From the NCBI GenBank assembly GCA_949126835.1, contig OX421507.1, positions 33,932,082-33,996,081 of the forward strand: DNA of 64,000 nucleotides. Direction: 5' to 3'. The notes beneath the pieces are model-generated. The model searched no databases, was not told the DNA's origin, and was given only the letters and a program-made list of their open reading frames with translations. This stretch comes from Anisus vortex (lineage: Eukaryota > Mollusca > Gastropoda > Planorbidae). The translations under genes were made by a program, and so were the position numbers. Below are positions 52,656 to 63,274 of the stretch, in pieces. The number at the start of each line of letters is the position of its first letter. Position 1 is the first letter of the stretch.

Positions 52656-53232
52656 AACCGTATATATACAAAGAAAAGAAAGATAGTAAATAGAGAAAGA
52701 GGGAGAAAGGGGAAGTAACCACGTGACGTAGAAGACAAAATGTCGGAGTATTGAGAGAGAATGGCAGGAGGAGACAATAACAGAAATACAAACATTGATT
52801 ATATAAGTAATTCAATTAGGAGAGAATGAGAGAGAGAGACAGAGAGGAGAAACGTATCAAGATATACTGACAGATGAACAGATAAATAGACAGCGAGTTC
52901 CAGTGCGTGAGTTTGGTGAAACAAATAGAGGAGGAGAGAGAGATGAGGAGGGAGATAGAGAGAAAGAGAAGACGGTTACAATAAACAGAACATATTTGTC
53001 GACTCGACCCATCCCTCCACCATCTTGAAGATAATGGAGATATTTTCTTTTATAAGCTAAAGAGAATGGGGGAAAGGGTTGGTGGGCGGGGGATCAGAGG
53101 AAGTTATAGGCCTATACATATATCTAAAGAGAGAGAGAGAGAAAGATAGATAGATAGAGAGAGAGAGACAAAGAGCGGATAAAACAAAGGTGGCCTATTT
53201 GCTAAGTAAAGTTAATTGACGAAAAAATAAGA
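52656..53232. other. No gene; purine-rich spacer
   Basis: GA-rich low-complexity DNA with short GATA runs near 53142-53156. No frame with recognisable content. Confidence 0.6.
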
Positions 53233-53233
53233 T

Positions 53234-54101
53234 GTTATGTTTGTTCATCTAGTGAAAATGTGTTATCTCATGTTTGTTCATCTAGTGAAAATGTGTTATC
53301 TCATGTTTGTTCATCTAGTGAAAATGTGTTATCTCATGTTTGTTCATCTAGTGAAAATGTGTTATCTCATGTTTGTTCATCTAGTGAAAATGTGTTATCT
53401 CATGTTTGTTCATCTAGTGAAAATGTGTTATCTCATGTTTGTTCATCTAGTGAAAATGTGTTATCTCATGTTTGTTCATCTAGTGAAAATGTGTTATCTC
53501 ATGTTTGTTCATCTAGTGAAAATGTGTTATCTCATGTTTGTTCATCTAGTGAAAATGTGTTATCTCATGTTTGTTCATCTAGTGAAAATGTGTTATCTCA
53601 TGTTTGTTCATCTAGTGAAATTGTGTTATCTCATGTTTGTTCATCTAGTGAAAATGTGTTATCTCATGTTTGTTCATCTAGTGAAAATGTGTTATCTCAT
53701 GTTTGTTCATCTAGTGAAAATGTGTTATCTCATGTTTGTTCATCTAGTGAAAATGTGTTATCTCATGTTTGTTCATCTAGTGAAAATGTGTTATCTCATG
53801 TTTGTTCATCTAGTGAAAATGTGTTATCTCATGTTTGTTCATCTAGTGAAAATGTGTTATCTCATGTTTGTTCATCTAGTGAAAATGTGTTATCTCATGT
53901 TTGTTCATCTAGTGAAAATGTGTTATCTCATGTTTGTTCATCTAGTGAAAATGTGTTATCTCATGTTTGTTCATCTAGTGAAAATGTGTTATCTCATGTT
54001 TGTTCATCTAGTGAAAATGTGTTATCTCATGTTTGTTCATCTAGTGAAAATGTGTTATCTCATGTTTGTTCATCTAGTGAAAATGTGTTATCTCATGTTT
54101 A
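53234..54101. repeat. 33-bp minisatellite, about 26 copies
   Basis: Extremely uniform array; unit contains ATGTTTGTTCATCTAGTGAA and AATGTGTTATCTC. I see one changed base (GAAATTGTG near 53620). Two plus frames of 294 and 280 codons are open over it (MFVHLVKMCYL and SSSENVLSHVC units), which shows that open frames here need no selection. Confidence 0.97.
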
Positions 54102-54438
54102 GCTGTAGAAAAAGAGATTAAGATAGAAAGATTAAAGCTTGGTTTAGTTTGAAGTAAACTTTGTGGATAAGCAGCGCCCTTAATTGGGGGGGGGGGGCAT
54201 ATACCTGGGTGCGACACTTCTAAGGGCGGCAAATATAGTCTACGTATAGCACTAAACATAGCAGTTACAATATGCAAGGGGACGTCGCTAATACTCTACA
54301 TAGGCTTGTGTGGGCTCTGTGGATAAGTAAATAATTATAGCAAGATTCCAAGATATTATTTATAATATAATTCATATCCACATCCATTCATCCGGTTAGC
54401 CATTTATTGATCAAACAATCCCCGGTTACCTATGCCTG
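54102..54438. other. No gene; G-run
   Basis: Contains a 13-base G run at 54185-54198 inside TTAATTGGGG / CCTGGGTGCGACACTTCTAA. Nothing else recognised. Confidence 0.5.
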
Positions 54439-54440
54439 TT

Positions 54441-55322
54441 CATCCATACACCCAGACATCCTACTATCATCCTTACACCCAGACATCCCAGTATCATCCA
54501 TACACTCAGACATCCTAGTATCATCCATACACCCAGACATCCTAGTATCATCCATACACCCAGACATCCTACTATCATCCATGCACCCAGACATCCTAGT
54601 ATCTTCCATACACCCAGACATCCTAGTATCATCCATACACCCAGACATCCTAGTATCATCCATACACCCAGACATCCTAGTATCATCCATACACCCAGAC
54701 ATCCTAGTATCATCCATACACCCAGACATCCTAGTATCATCCATACACCCAGTCATCCTAGTATTATCCATACACCCAGACATCCAAGTATCATCCATAC
54801 ACCCAGACATTCTAGTATCATCCATACACCCAGACATCCTAGTATCATCCATACACCCAGACATCCTACTATCATCCATGCACCCAGACATCCTACTATC
54901 ATCCATGCACCCAGACATCCTAGTATCTTCCATACACCCAGACATCCTAGTATCATCCATACACCCAGACATCCTAGTATCATCCATGCACCCAGACATC
55001 CTAGTATCATCCATACACCCAGACATCCTAGTATCATCCATACACCCAGACATCCTAGTATCATCCATACACCCAGTCATCCTAGTATTATCCATACACC
55101 CAGACATCCAAGTATCATCCATACACCCAGACATTCTAGTATCATCCATACACCCAGACATCCTAGTATCATCCATACACCCAGACATCCTACTATCATC
55201 CATGCACCCAGACATCCTACTATCATCCATGCACCCAGACATCCTAGTATCATCCATACACCCAGACATCCTAGTATCATCCATACACCCAGACATCCTA
55301 GTATCATCCATACACCCAGACT
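54441..55322. repeat. 27-bp minisatellite with 324-bp higher-order repeat
   Basis: About 32 copies of a 27-bp unit with ATACACCCAGACATCCTAGT and ATCATCC. Marker variants (CCCAGTCATCC then TAGTATTATCC, then CATCCAAGT) occur at about 54751 and again at 55075, exactly 12 units (324 bp) apart, with the same order of CATGCACCC and CTACTATC variants around them. Frames of 387 codons (plus, SIHPDILVS) and 293 codons (minus, MDDTRMSGC) run through; neither has other domains. Confidence 0.96.
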
Positions 55323-55765
55323 TACTATCCTTCTACCGATCCACCTATAATAACAATCCCATCAACCATTCCACCCATTTATACAATTACACATTGACCC
55401 AACCATCTTCCCACTTAGTCAATTACGAGCCTACCTGTCCATCCACCTTATTCACCCACCCCTCATCCATTTATCCAGTCACACATCCGTCAAACCAATC
55501 ATTGGCCAATTTGTACAATCTTTCACCTACCTATCAATCTATCCGCCCAGCCAAGCACCCACCCTCGTAACCACCACAACTGACCATCGACCAAGTTCTA
55601 TTAGTATAATACTATTGTGACATGTCAGGCAATGACAAGTTACTCAACCAGTGACGTGAGAAGCGTGGATCACGTGATCACGTGACTCACATACAGCCAA
55701 TGAAGCCTTCGTGCTAATTAGGTCATTACGCTAAGAAATCTTTTCATTCAAGGAGTCTCCGTATT
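55323..55765. other. Diverged skirt of the 27-bp array, then spacer
   Basis: To about 55570 the sequence remains rich in CATCCA/CCACC/CCATC pieces, probably decayed or related repeat. At 55671-55685 GGATCACGTGATCACGTGAC contains two overlapping CACGTG E-boxes. No gene. Confidence 0.5.
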
Positions 55766-55769
55766 ATCA

Positions 55770-55890
55770 ACACACACATTCATCACACACATTCATCACA
55801 CACATTCAACACACACATTCAACACACACATTCAACACACACATTCAACACACACATTCATCACATGAAAAAAAAAAAAAAAAAAAAAAA
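55770..55890. repeat. 13-bp minisatellite and poly-A run
   Basis: Seven copies of ACACACATTCAAC/ATC, then a run of 23 A at 55868-55890. Confidence 0.95.
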
Positions 55891-56735
55891 CAAACTCCTT
55901 TATTTCAAATTTCAGAATGGATCCGAATTGGGGAGTGGATGCCCCATCAATGCGCCACTTATGCTTAAAAAGGTATTCATTTTGAGACCACTTAAGGCGT
56001 TTCTCAAAGTTTTTTTTTGTTGCAAAGTATAGCCCAATGATATTTTTTAAAATGTTGATTGATTATTTTAAACGGCCATATAACATTATTTAAAAACAAC
56101 AACAACTAACGAGGGAAACTCTCCAGAAAATGTCATGATAAATAGGTCAAGGCTTAAAACGATTGATATGTGTAAGTGTGTATGTGTCTGCTTTTTGAAA
56201 CTCATTTTATTTTCTATAAAACAAAACAAAATTCTGTCTCATTATTTCTTTCAGATTATATCGCACTTTAGGGTTAATATTAAAGTTGTGTAATGTTTGT
56301 TTTTTGTTGTTTTTTCAAGAACCAATGATTGATAGATTTATTAGTAGTTGTTTCGAAAAAAAAGATTAATTAATCGTTTGGTATGCATATAATGTTATAT
56401 ATTAATATAGATAGGTGAAATAATATAATATAAACGTCGTCAACCTGAATAAAAAAAACACTTAATTATGATGAAGGAATGGTTAATTTACATCACATAC
56501 ATTGCGGCAAATTGGTTTTATGTTTATATTATATTCATTCATATTATTGTCAAGCGTAACGGTACAAATGCAATAGATCAATTAATTATGAAACTAAAAT
56601 AGAATTTATTGTTTGTTTATTTTTGCTTTTTGAAACACAGATAAACTAAATATCCCGAAAATCATCGCGTTCAAATAATTTTTTTTTTTTTAAATCAGGT
56701 GCTAAAGGTAATTCTTTAACTAAATAATGTAATTA
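55891..56735. other. No gene seen
   Basis: AT-rich, with T- and A-runs. No transposon ends recognised. Confidence 0.5.
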
Positions 56736-56737
56736 AT

Positions 56738-56806
56738 ATATATATATATATATATATATAGATATATATATATATATACATAAACATATATATATGTACA
56801 ATATAA

Positions 56807-56867
<61 letters not shown>
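56738..56867. repeat. (TA)n microsatellites
   Basis: Three TA runs separated by GATATA, CATAAACATATATATGTACA and AATATTTA interruptions. The last runs into AGGCCGTTAGACGGATAG, a motif shared with 48632. Confidence 0.95.
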
Positions 56868-56869
<2 letters not shown>

Positions 56870-56885
56870 GCCGTTAGACGGATAG

Positions 56886-57587
56886 TGTCAATAGATAAAT
56901 AGTGTTCTTAGATACGTACTCCGAAAGATGAACTTTTTAAATAGGAGTGAAGCATATGGCACATTTTAATAATATCGTTATAAGATATATGGGTCTGAAA
57001 AAAATCAGACTGTATAAATATAGTGAATTACTTCATTTCGTAGTTACTCTTATTGGGGTCATACATGCCCGTATCGCCCAACGCCTTTTATAATGACAAA
57101 ATGTTTAGCCAACAGGGGTGATATAAAATGAATTACTAAACGCGATCGGCGTTTCGCTGTAACGCATGCGCAAAGAAAGTGTGCAGCTCTCCTACCGGAA
57201 CAAGGCATAACATTATTGTAAGTAAATAATAAAAAGTTTGGAAGCGCGAAGGGGAAACAAGTCCGTCAGAACGGCGTAACTCTCATGCCAGCAGACGAGA
57301 AAATTGTAATTTCCCCTTTATCTGATGTCCCATGGCTGTGGGTATCTCTCCAAGACAATTTGCGTTTCTCTGCAAATCGAATTTGAAGAAGAGAATTATC
57401 GCATATTAATCCACAGCAATCACTTTCAATAACACGCTGCTTGCAGACGATAATCATTGATTTCCAAGAAATTTCTCGTTGCCTCAAAAGATTGAGTAGA
57501 AGATTAAAAAAAAAAATTATTTCAGAGGGGTGATGAGCACATTTTGTAATAGTTGTGTAATAGTATCATAGACATATCATACTTTGC
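56886..57587. other. No gene recognised
   Basis: Contains a 73-codon minus frame (57266-57487) without known motif, and a somewhat GC-richer stretch around 57120-57350. Function unknown. Confidence 0.4.
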
Positions 57588-57982
57588 AGCCATAATATGT
57601 TTACTTTAAGGGCAATACTGTATATACACTAAGTAAGTAAAGTACTGTTCGGACCAAACAGATCATAGTGCTGGTGAAGCAGCGTTCACCAGTTTCTGTG
57701 GCCACGGCATACGTTGGGATATGTGGCCAGCACAATGTCCAGCCGCCTTTACTTTACCCCAATTAGTGTTAGGTCCCCATAAGTGCTGACTCATGGACAC
57801 CCTCCAGTCCCGTGAAAAAATCATAGTCTTCACCAGAATTCGAGCCCAGAACCCTCGGTACGCCAGACGAACGCGCTGCCGCTTGGCGACTGTGTCCCAT
57901 TCTGTATTATTATATTAGACATTATACTCTTCTGCCATAATACGCTTACTTCAAGGGCTATACCGTACACTACACTCTATAA
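57588..57982. repeat. Direct repeat flanking a SINE1 insertion
   Basis: GCCATAATATGTTTACTTTA AGGGCAATACTG (57590-57622) recurs as GCCATAATACGCTTACTTCA AGGGCTATACCG (57937-57969). The SINE1 copy lies between, so it landed in or next to an older tandem repeat of about 45-60 bp. Confidence 0.6.
57631..57899 (-). mobile_element. SINE1, nearly full-length
   Basis: Minus strand: head GTCGCCAAGCGGCAGCGCG, GTACCGAGGGTTCTGGGCTC with a weakened B box, then TGGAGGGTGTCCATGAGTCA, AGGCGGCTGGACATTGTGCT, GTGGCCACAGAAACTGGTGA, ending CAGTACTTTACTTACTTA. Same family as 16077-16346. Confidence 0.8.
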
Positions 57983-58270
57983 ATACGACGCATAATAATG
58001 TTATTACATGTTTTATTTATGGCCGTACATAAATAGTCTCTCGTGTAAAGAGCTACAGTGATTGAAAATCTTGCCTGGATGTTCAACTAGAAGAGGACAA
58101 CTCGAGTATGAAACTCTCGCCGAGTTGCGCACATTGATGGGAAAGTCTTATAGAGTTAACCTTGACTTTATAAAATTCAGAAGATAGGAATCCCTAGGAG
58201 AGCTATAAGTGACCGTATAGTATAAAACAATAATGAGACCAATATGTTTGCGATTCATGAAGAAAACCAA
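57983..58270. other. No gene seen
   Basis: Unremarkable spacer. Confidence 0.4.
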
Positions 58271-58271
58271 A

Positions 58272-58375
58272 ATACGCCATTCATCCATAGACAACTAAAA
58301 AAAGACTCTGACGTCACTTTCTTAATTCACAACCACGACATACCTCTGACATATCGCTTAGAGATTATTTAGCAT
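58272..58375 (-). repeat. Dispersed repeat with TGACGTCA, copy 2
   Basis: Inverse copy of 4903-5035. TGACGTCA is at 58309-58316 and AAGCGATATGT/ACATATCGCTT is conserved near 58348-58360. Confidence 0.6.
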
Positions 58376-58445
58376 AAAGAAAATAAATAAAACGGCTCAC
58401 AAAATTCTAAAGCTAAACCAAGTCCAACTTTTCTCTTAATGAGAT

Positions 58446-58605
58446 TTAGGATATTGTAAGTTTCACAGACGTTCCTTCTAGATAGACGATTATTACGTCC
58501 ACTAAGACCAAAACTCCTGCAGGGCGGCAAGGATCGGTCAGCGGCAGGGATAGAACCCGCGACGTATCGGTTGACAGTCCAGTGAGATAACAGCCTGGGC
58601 AACCG
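58446..58605 (-). mobile_element. SINE2 copy
   Basis: Minus strand: TATCTCACTGGACTGTCAAC, GATACGTCGCGGGTTCTATC (B-box region), TGCCGCCCTGCAGGAGTTTT, GTGGACGTAATAATCGTCTA, GAAGGAACGTCTGTGAAACT. The 3' end with the CGCTATA tail is lost. Confidence 0.7.
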
Positions 58606-58935
58606 CCGATTCTTGTACTAAATTCTCCCTCCCACCCCACCGCCCCTTTGCAGTGGTAGTTTCAAAGACATTGTACTCTGAGAACGAACTGATGCCAAAA
58701 CAATCCTACGTCAGCCTAGTATATAAGTCGACAAATGAAACTCTTTTCAATAGATAAATATGTCAAAATTTACAGTTGATCCATATCCAAGATTCAGCAG
58801 GCCTTGATACGAACTACCGGTTTACTCTCTAAAAGTCGTAACTTAAAGCGATGACAAAAACTGTATCAGGTTTTGTTTTAACAAGACAATAGAAATATAC
58901 TGTTGCAGAAATTTTAAAGAGTAAAATTTCACTTG
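58606..58935. other. No gene seen
   Basis: Spacer with a CCTCCCACCCCACCGCCCC pyrimidine run at 58628-58646. Confidence 0.4.
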
Positions 58936-58937
58936 CC

Positions 58938-59315
58938 ATTTAGGATCATGTACAAGATTATAAACCGCCACTTGGAAATGTCTACACAGCCAGGTGGTAT
59001 CCAACAGATGTCTACTAGTCTACTCTACCCGAGGTCATCAGCTCAAAGTGCGTGTGCCACACGAAGCTCCTACGTTTACAAACATTCTTTTTTTCCGTCA
59101 ACCGTTAGACTGTGGAACACACTGGACCAAGCCTCCATCACTGCCCCTTCTGTGCGGCTTTGAAATCTTCACTGAAGGGTTAGACTAGATACCTCAATGG
59201 AAACTATGTCACGTTGTAATTCTTGTTTGTAATGTTAAATTAGATATGAGGTTAAATTGTAGACTTTTCCTTCGGTCCTAACGGGTCTCCACAGTAATAT
59301 GAAGAAGAAGAAAAA
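58938..59315 (+). pseudogene. LINE ORF2 C-terminus and 3' UTR, copy 2
   Basis: The frame reads MYKIINRHLEMSTQPGGIQQ, then a gap, YKHSFFPSTVRLWNTLDQAS. This is the conserved last motif of CR1/Jockey ORF2 (x-x-F-F-P-R-T-I-R-x-W-N-x-L). The 3' UTR ends GTAATATGAAGAAGAAGAA, like copy 1 at 47768. It is 5'-truncated, as usual for LINE insertions. Confidence 0.8.
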
Positions 59316-59357
59316 GTATAGACGGATATCACATTAAACCCAACCATAACCATGTGA

Positions 59358-59526
59358 CGTGGTGTCCGAGCGGCAGTGCGTTCAGCTGGCGTACCGAAGG
59401 TCCTGGGTTCGAATCCTGGTGCAGGCTAGGATTTTTCCCCGGGTCTGGAGAATGTCCCTGACTCTACCCAGCTCTGATGGGTAACTGACCTCACTTGAGG
59501 GAAAGTAAAGGCGGCTGTGCATTGTG
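59358..59526 (+). mobile_element. SINE1, 5' part (interrupted)
   Basis: GGTGTCCGAGCGGCAGTGCG and CTGGGTTCGAATCCTGGTGC are good A- and B-box regions. The body then runs TGTCCCTGACTCTACCCAGC to GGCGGCTGTGCATTGTG, where SINE2 is inserted. It continues at 59799. Confidence 0.85.
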
Positions 59527-59798
59527 AAGCCGGCTGGCCTAGCGGTTAGCTCACCAGACTGTCAACCAAAAAACCACTTGACACGTCGCGGGTTCGAGCC
59601 CCGCCACCGGCAGATCCCTGTCGCCCTACAGGAGTTTTGGGACTAGTAGACGTTAATATTGAGTTGTTATCACATGCGCTTAACCGGCAGCAGTGAAACC
59701 TCTCACAGATTAATTGTCTTCTAGAGCGCACTGAGCATGCTAAAATAGCATGGATAGAAGCGCTATATAAATTACCATTACCATTACCATACCATTAC
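59527..59798 (+). mobile_element. SINE2, full-length, nested in SINE1
   Basis: Starts AAGCCGGCTGGCCTAGCGGT (acceptor start and A box), carries GTCGCGGGTTCGAGCCCCGC (B box) and CCACCGGCA, which pairs with the GCCGG start as in a tRNA. Body: CTACAGGAGTTTTGGGACTA, TAGACGTTAATATTGAG, then AGCGCTATATAAATTACC and an (ATTACC)n tail. It is flanked by CATTGTG on both sides (59520-59526 and 59799-59805), a 7-bp target duplication. It is the best SINE2 reference in the window. Confidence 0.9.
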
Positions 59799-59912
59799 CA
59801 TTGTGCTGGTCACAAAATCACATAATATGCCGTGGTTACGGAACTGGTGAACTCTGCTTCACCTAGGATCAAATTGGTCGAAAGGGATACTTTCCTTACT
59901 TACTTTAATACC
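59799..59912 (+). mobile_element. SINE1, 3' part (continued)
   Basis: Resumes CATTGTGCTGGTCACAAAAT, then ATATGCCGTGGTTACGGAAC, GGTGAACTCTGCTTCACC, ATCAAATTGGTCGAAAGG and GATACTTTCCTTACTTACTT, the normal SINE1 3' half. Confidence 0.85.
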
Positions 59913-60415
59913 AGTTACCCACGCGTGTAAAGATGCGTGATAAACATCACATAAATATTCACATAACTATTGGAGGTTGAAAACGAAAAGATCAAACAAA
60001 TAAATAACATATTTCTGAAATGATTTGGCCATGATATCAAGAACGTAGTTACCATAGTAACTATTCCATGCGTGAAAAACAAACGGAAAGAAAAAACAAT
60101 GTTATTGGAAGTGAACCAGAATGTGAGTGTTCGGGTAACTACAGTTTCCTATTTATTCAACTTTTCATCATTTAGCCAACACATCACGCAGACATTGAAT
60201 TGAGTGAGCTTTCACATCAAAGACATCAAGACATCATCATTTGTGTAATTACTAGCTTGTTATTTCCACATCACAAAAACAACAACAACAACAACAATAA
60301 TAACTATGCTTATTTATTTATGCTCCAGACGTGAATATATCAATCAAAGCTTTGTTTTTTTTTTAAACATCTGTCTTGTCAAAAAAGTTTGGGTGGTTAT
60401 TTTTTTTTATGACAA
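59913..60415. other. No gene; (AAC)n at 60275-60300
   Basis: AT-rich spacer with one trinucleotide run. Confidence 0.5.
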
Positions 60416-60422
60416 TCTTTAT

Positions 60423-60545
60423 TCATCGGACTGTCAACCGACACATCGCGGGTTCTATCCCTGCCGCCAACCGATTCCTGCCGCTCTGCAGGAGTTTTGG
60501 GCCTAGTGGACGTATTCAGAAGAGACGTATGTAAAACGTATAAGT
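60423..60545 (+). mobile_element. SINE2 fragment
   Basis: CATCGGACTGTCAACCGACA, CATCGCGGGTTCTATCCCTG, CCGCTCTGCAGGAGTTTTGG, CCTAGTGGACGTATTCAGA. Head start and 3' tail are missing. Confidence 0.65.
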
Positions 60546-60845
60546 CTACGGTAAGTCTTTTTCAGGGCTCTCAATCTTGTTTTTGCATTCCTACGGGGCA
60601 CTCACACTTCAAACACTGTGAGAGGGGTTGGAAAGTACCGAATTCTTTGACTTTAATTTTTTTTTCTTGAAATACATATTATTTGAGACAATCACTCTCT
60701 TACATTACATCTGTAAATATGAAACATACAATAAAGCCTATAAATTATAAATGTTAATTATTTTTGTTTACATTCATTTTAATCGATTTAGTCAAATATT
60801 TTTACATAAATGTAAGGAATTATTGGTTTGTCTCGGTAAAGTAGA
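60546..60845. other. No gene seen
   Basis: AT-rich spacer. Confidence 0.4.
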
Positions 60846-60849
60846 CTGT

Positions 60850-61054
60850 AGGATTCGGCAACCTATGACACGCGTGCCAAACTTGTCACGCCGCGAGATT
60901 TTCAATAGCACGCCGAGGTGGCCGTAAAAGTCAATTCAATTCTCTTCTACAAGAAATTTAGTGCTACATCAGGATGACTTTTAGGTTGTTGGCACGCTGA
61001 ATGAATTAGAAATCCTACTTTGGCACACTGTTATCCAAAGGTTGCCGACCCCTG
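60850..61054 (-). mobile_element. Short hAT element, CAGGGGTCGGCAACC family
   Basis: On the minus strand it begins CAGGGGTCGGCAACCTTTGG and contains CCAAAGTAGGATTTCTAATT and CATTCAGCGTGCCAACAACC, as in 39170-39376. The other end (GTAGGATTCGGCAACC at 60849-60864) is altered at its outermost bases. Confidence 0.75.
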
Positions 61055-61685
61055 AAGTTGAGAATAGGCATATTGAAAATTGTGTTCAGGGGGTAAGGGA
61101 GAATAATGTGGGAACCGCTGGTCTAAGTAATACTTCTTTGTTGTCTTCTGGCAACCAGGCTGTAGACTGCAGAGTTGTTTTTTTTTTATTTTACTTATTG
61201 TCTGACAACATATTCCCATGTCAGAGAATGAAAGGTTATAAGCTCGGAGTAAAATTGTTTTTGTTTTTTTTTAAAGGTTTATTTGTTATATATTTTTAAT
61301 GCAATTTAATTTATTCCATCTTTGTGGTGTGGTCTAACGTCATAGCATTGCATTAGCGCTTCCACGAATTTCGGTGTAAATACTTGGCATATGCAAAATC
61401 ATTATCTCCGGCTAGTGAAGACTCTGCAGAATCTACTCAGCACTTAAGTTAATTAAGTGATGACCTAAACTAAAAATAGTGGTTTGTGCGGACTAAACAA
61501 TCCCTTACTATGCCTAGCAATGACGCTTTTGATTTAGCGTACAACAAAATCCTTTAACTTAAAAAAAAACGTTTATTATATAAAACTATTATTTAAGTTA
61601 TTTCGTAGCTTGTTTTTTTTTTTAAAGGAATAATTCATTATTATAAATCTACCTTGGATCCTGTAATATCCACCAATGTGACAGT
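61055..61685. other. No gene; possible hAT end near 61110
   Basis: GTGGGAACCGCTGGTCTAAG (61108-61127) resembles the 3' end of CAGTGGTTC-type hATs. The partner end was not found. The rest is AT-rich. Confidence 0.4.
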
Positions 61686-61689
61686 GTGG

Positions 61690-61833
61690 CACTCAGTCAT
61701 GGAATGAGTTGCCTGAACAAACCAGTGACTTAACCTCAATTAAGACAAATGCAAGACTAGATTATGTTCACTGATGAGCGTAGGACGCAATAATCATCTT
61801 TATAAAAGGAGCGTCTGTAATATATAAGATAAA
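61690..61833 (+). mobile_element. LINE 3' tail (WNELPEQ-type C-terminus)
   Basis: The frame reads W-N-E-L-P-E-Q-T-S-D-L-T-S-I-K-T-N-A-R-L-D, the conserved end of CR1/Jockey ORF2. It is followed by AGGACGCAATAATCATCTTT and GGAGCGTCTGTAATATATAA. Best copy of this tail in the window. Confidence 0.7.
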
Positions 61834-62150
61834 CAACTTCAGAGGAAAGTTCTGTGGAAATCCCATATGTGAGATTGCACACTGGTGAAGTGAAAAGTAA
61901 GCAAACCTTGTGATGACAAAGCTGGCTACAGTAAAAGTCAACATCACTTTGACGTAGCTCTTTACTTTATACTCAGAACCTTTTTAGCCCACATCAGGTA
62001 TATTATATTTATAACGAAAAAAAATATACAATCAATATTCTGCAATTAATATGAATTCAAGAAAGTTTAATACGAAGATGCTCATTATAAAGATCATTAA
62101 AGTTTATATTATATTACGAAGCCGGAACGGCCTCCAGATTATTAGAACCT
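61834..62150. other. No gene seen
   Basis: AT-rich spacer before the right-edge retrotransposon. A (TA)n run follows at 62169-62198. Confidence 0.4.
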
Positions 62151-62164
62151 TGTTGATTTGAATA

Positions 62165-62204
<40 letters not shown>

Positions 62205-62224
62205 TATTTATTAGTCCAGGATAG

Positions 62225-63263
62225 TATTGATGGTGAAGACCTATCAATCGGATTCTACTCCATACGAATGCAACAGTCTACTTCCTTGCAGTTGGCTCAG
62301 TTGTAAAATAAATAGTGTAGATTCTTAGTGGAATAAGAAAGTTCTTGACTATAGTTATGATGTAATAGTTCCACAATGCAAATAATAATAACAGTCAAAT
62401 CCGTGGTGAATTCATAACATAAATCTTTATTATACTAAAGTAAGAATAGCCATGATGAACACAGTTCCAAATATAAGTATAAAAATAATGTAGATAATAG
62501 CGACTAAGTTCCAAGTTAAACTGAATGACTATTTAATAGAGAAAAATAAGTACTTTAATAACATGTTCTACTCCTTACAAAATATTAGACCCTCGACTGA
62601 AGTCCAACCTCGTGCGGGCTCTTTTATAGCATAAGGTAGAGCCAATCGTAACTAGGGGAAAAACTTCCACTCCCAAAAACACAGACACAAGTCTGGCTAG
62701 AAAGTCGTTCAATTAATGGAACAACAGAGCCAGTTTCTCTTTGTTCGAAACTGGCGGACAGGGCGAGGTCAGGGTTTAGCGTGAAAACATTAATCTTACT
62801 TAATTACATACATTGATTAAACTTCCCACAATATAACAATCATGCCAGAACTCAGGGTGCCCTTAGACCTTAGCAAAATAGACATTAAGGCGCTATTGGA
62901 GACGTTTCCAATTAAAGTATCTATGCAAGTGGGTGAGCGTATATGTGTTTTCTTCAGGGAGAAATGGGGGGGGGAAGACAATTGTAGTTACTGATTACAA
63001 TTCAGTGTCACGACTCGTGGATGGCAGGCCAAGTAATTTAACCACCTTAGTGGAAGAGTTGTAAATGATAGCGGAAATGGAGGGAAGGGGGTTAATTATC
63101 TCGGCTGACACTCCTTCTCTAGAGAAGCGACACGAGGTCAAGTGTCAAATTACACTCAGCTAGAACGTTGACCTCTATGTCTAACGGTTGAATCCTACGG
63201 CGTTACATATAATACACTAATATAACACCTCACATCTGTATTAATACGTCGTTTCGTAACACA
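62225..63263 (-). repeat. 3' LTR of the right-edge retrotransposon (left boundary uncertain)
   Basis: The right boundary is placed at 63263, where the minus strand reads AGGAGGGGCG then TGTGTTACGAAACG, mirroring polypurine tract plus LTR start in the 20273 element. On the minus strand TATAAAAGAGCCCGC (about 62614-62628) is a good TATA box, and AATAAAG near 62425 a polyadenylation signal. The left end needs a second copy; 62150-62240 is my estimate. CTCCCTTTGG-type and TGACCTC motifs inside are unassigned. Confidence 0.55.
62614..62628 (-). promoter_or_regulatory. LTR TATA box
   Basis: TATAAAAGAGCCCGC on the minus strand, about 635 bp downstream of the LTR start and about 190 bp before the AATAAAG signal, a sensible U3/R/U5 layout. 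Confidence 0.5.
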
Positions 63264-63274
63264 CGCCCCTCCTA
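63264..63274 (-). other. Polypurine tract of the right-edge element
   Basis: Minus strand TAGGAGGGGCG directly before TGTGTTACG. Confidence 0.65.

Noticed and set aside
53237..54121. Long repeat-encoded frames (also 7184-7936, 27131-28117, 54407-55570) as real genes
   Set aside because: The frames stay open because the units (21, 33, 27 bp) are divisible by three and lack stops. Several frames are open at once over the same array and no flanking domain exists. Listed as minisatellites instead.
57266..57487. 73-codon minus-strand frame as a gene
   Set aside because: No motif, unclear codon pattern, no neighbouring exon recognised.
62152..62162. Exact left end of the right-edge LTR at TGTTGATTTG
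   Set aside because: Only the TG start and a weak AACA symmetry support it; without the second LTR the boundary cannot be fixed.
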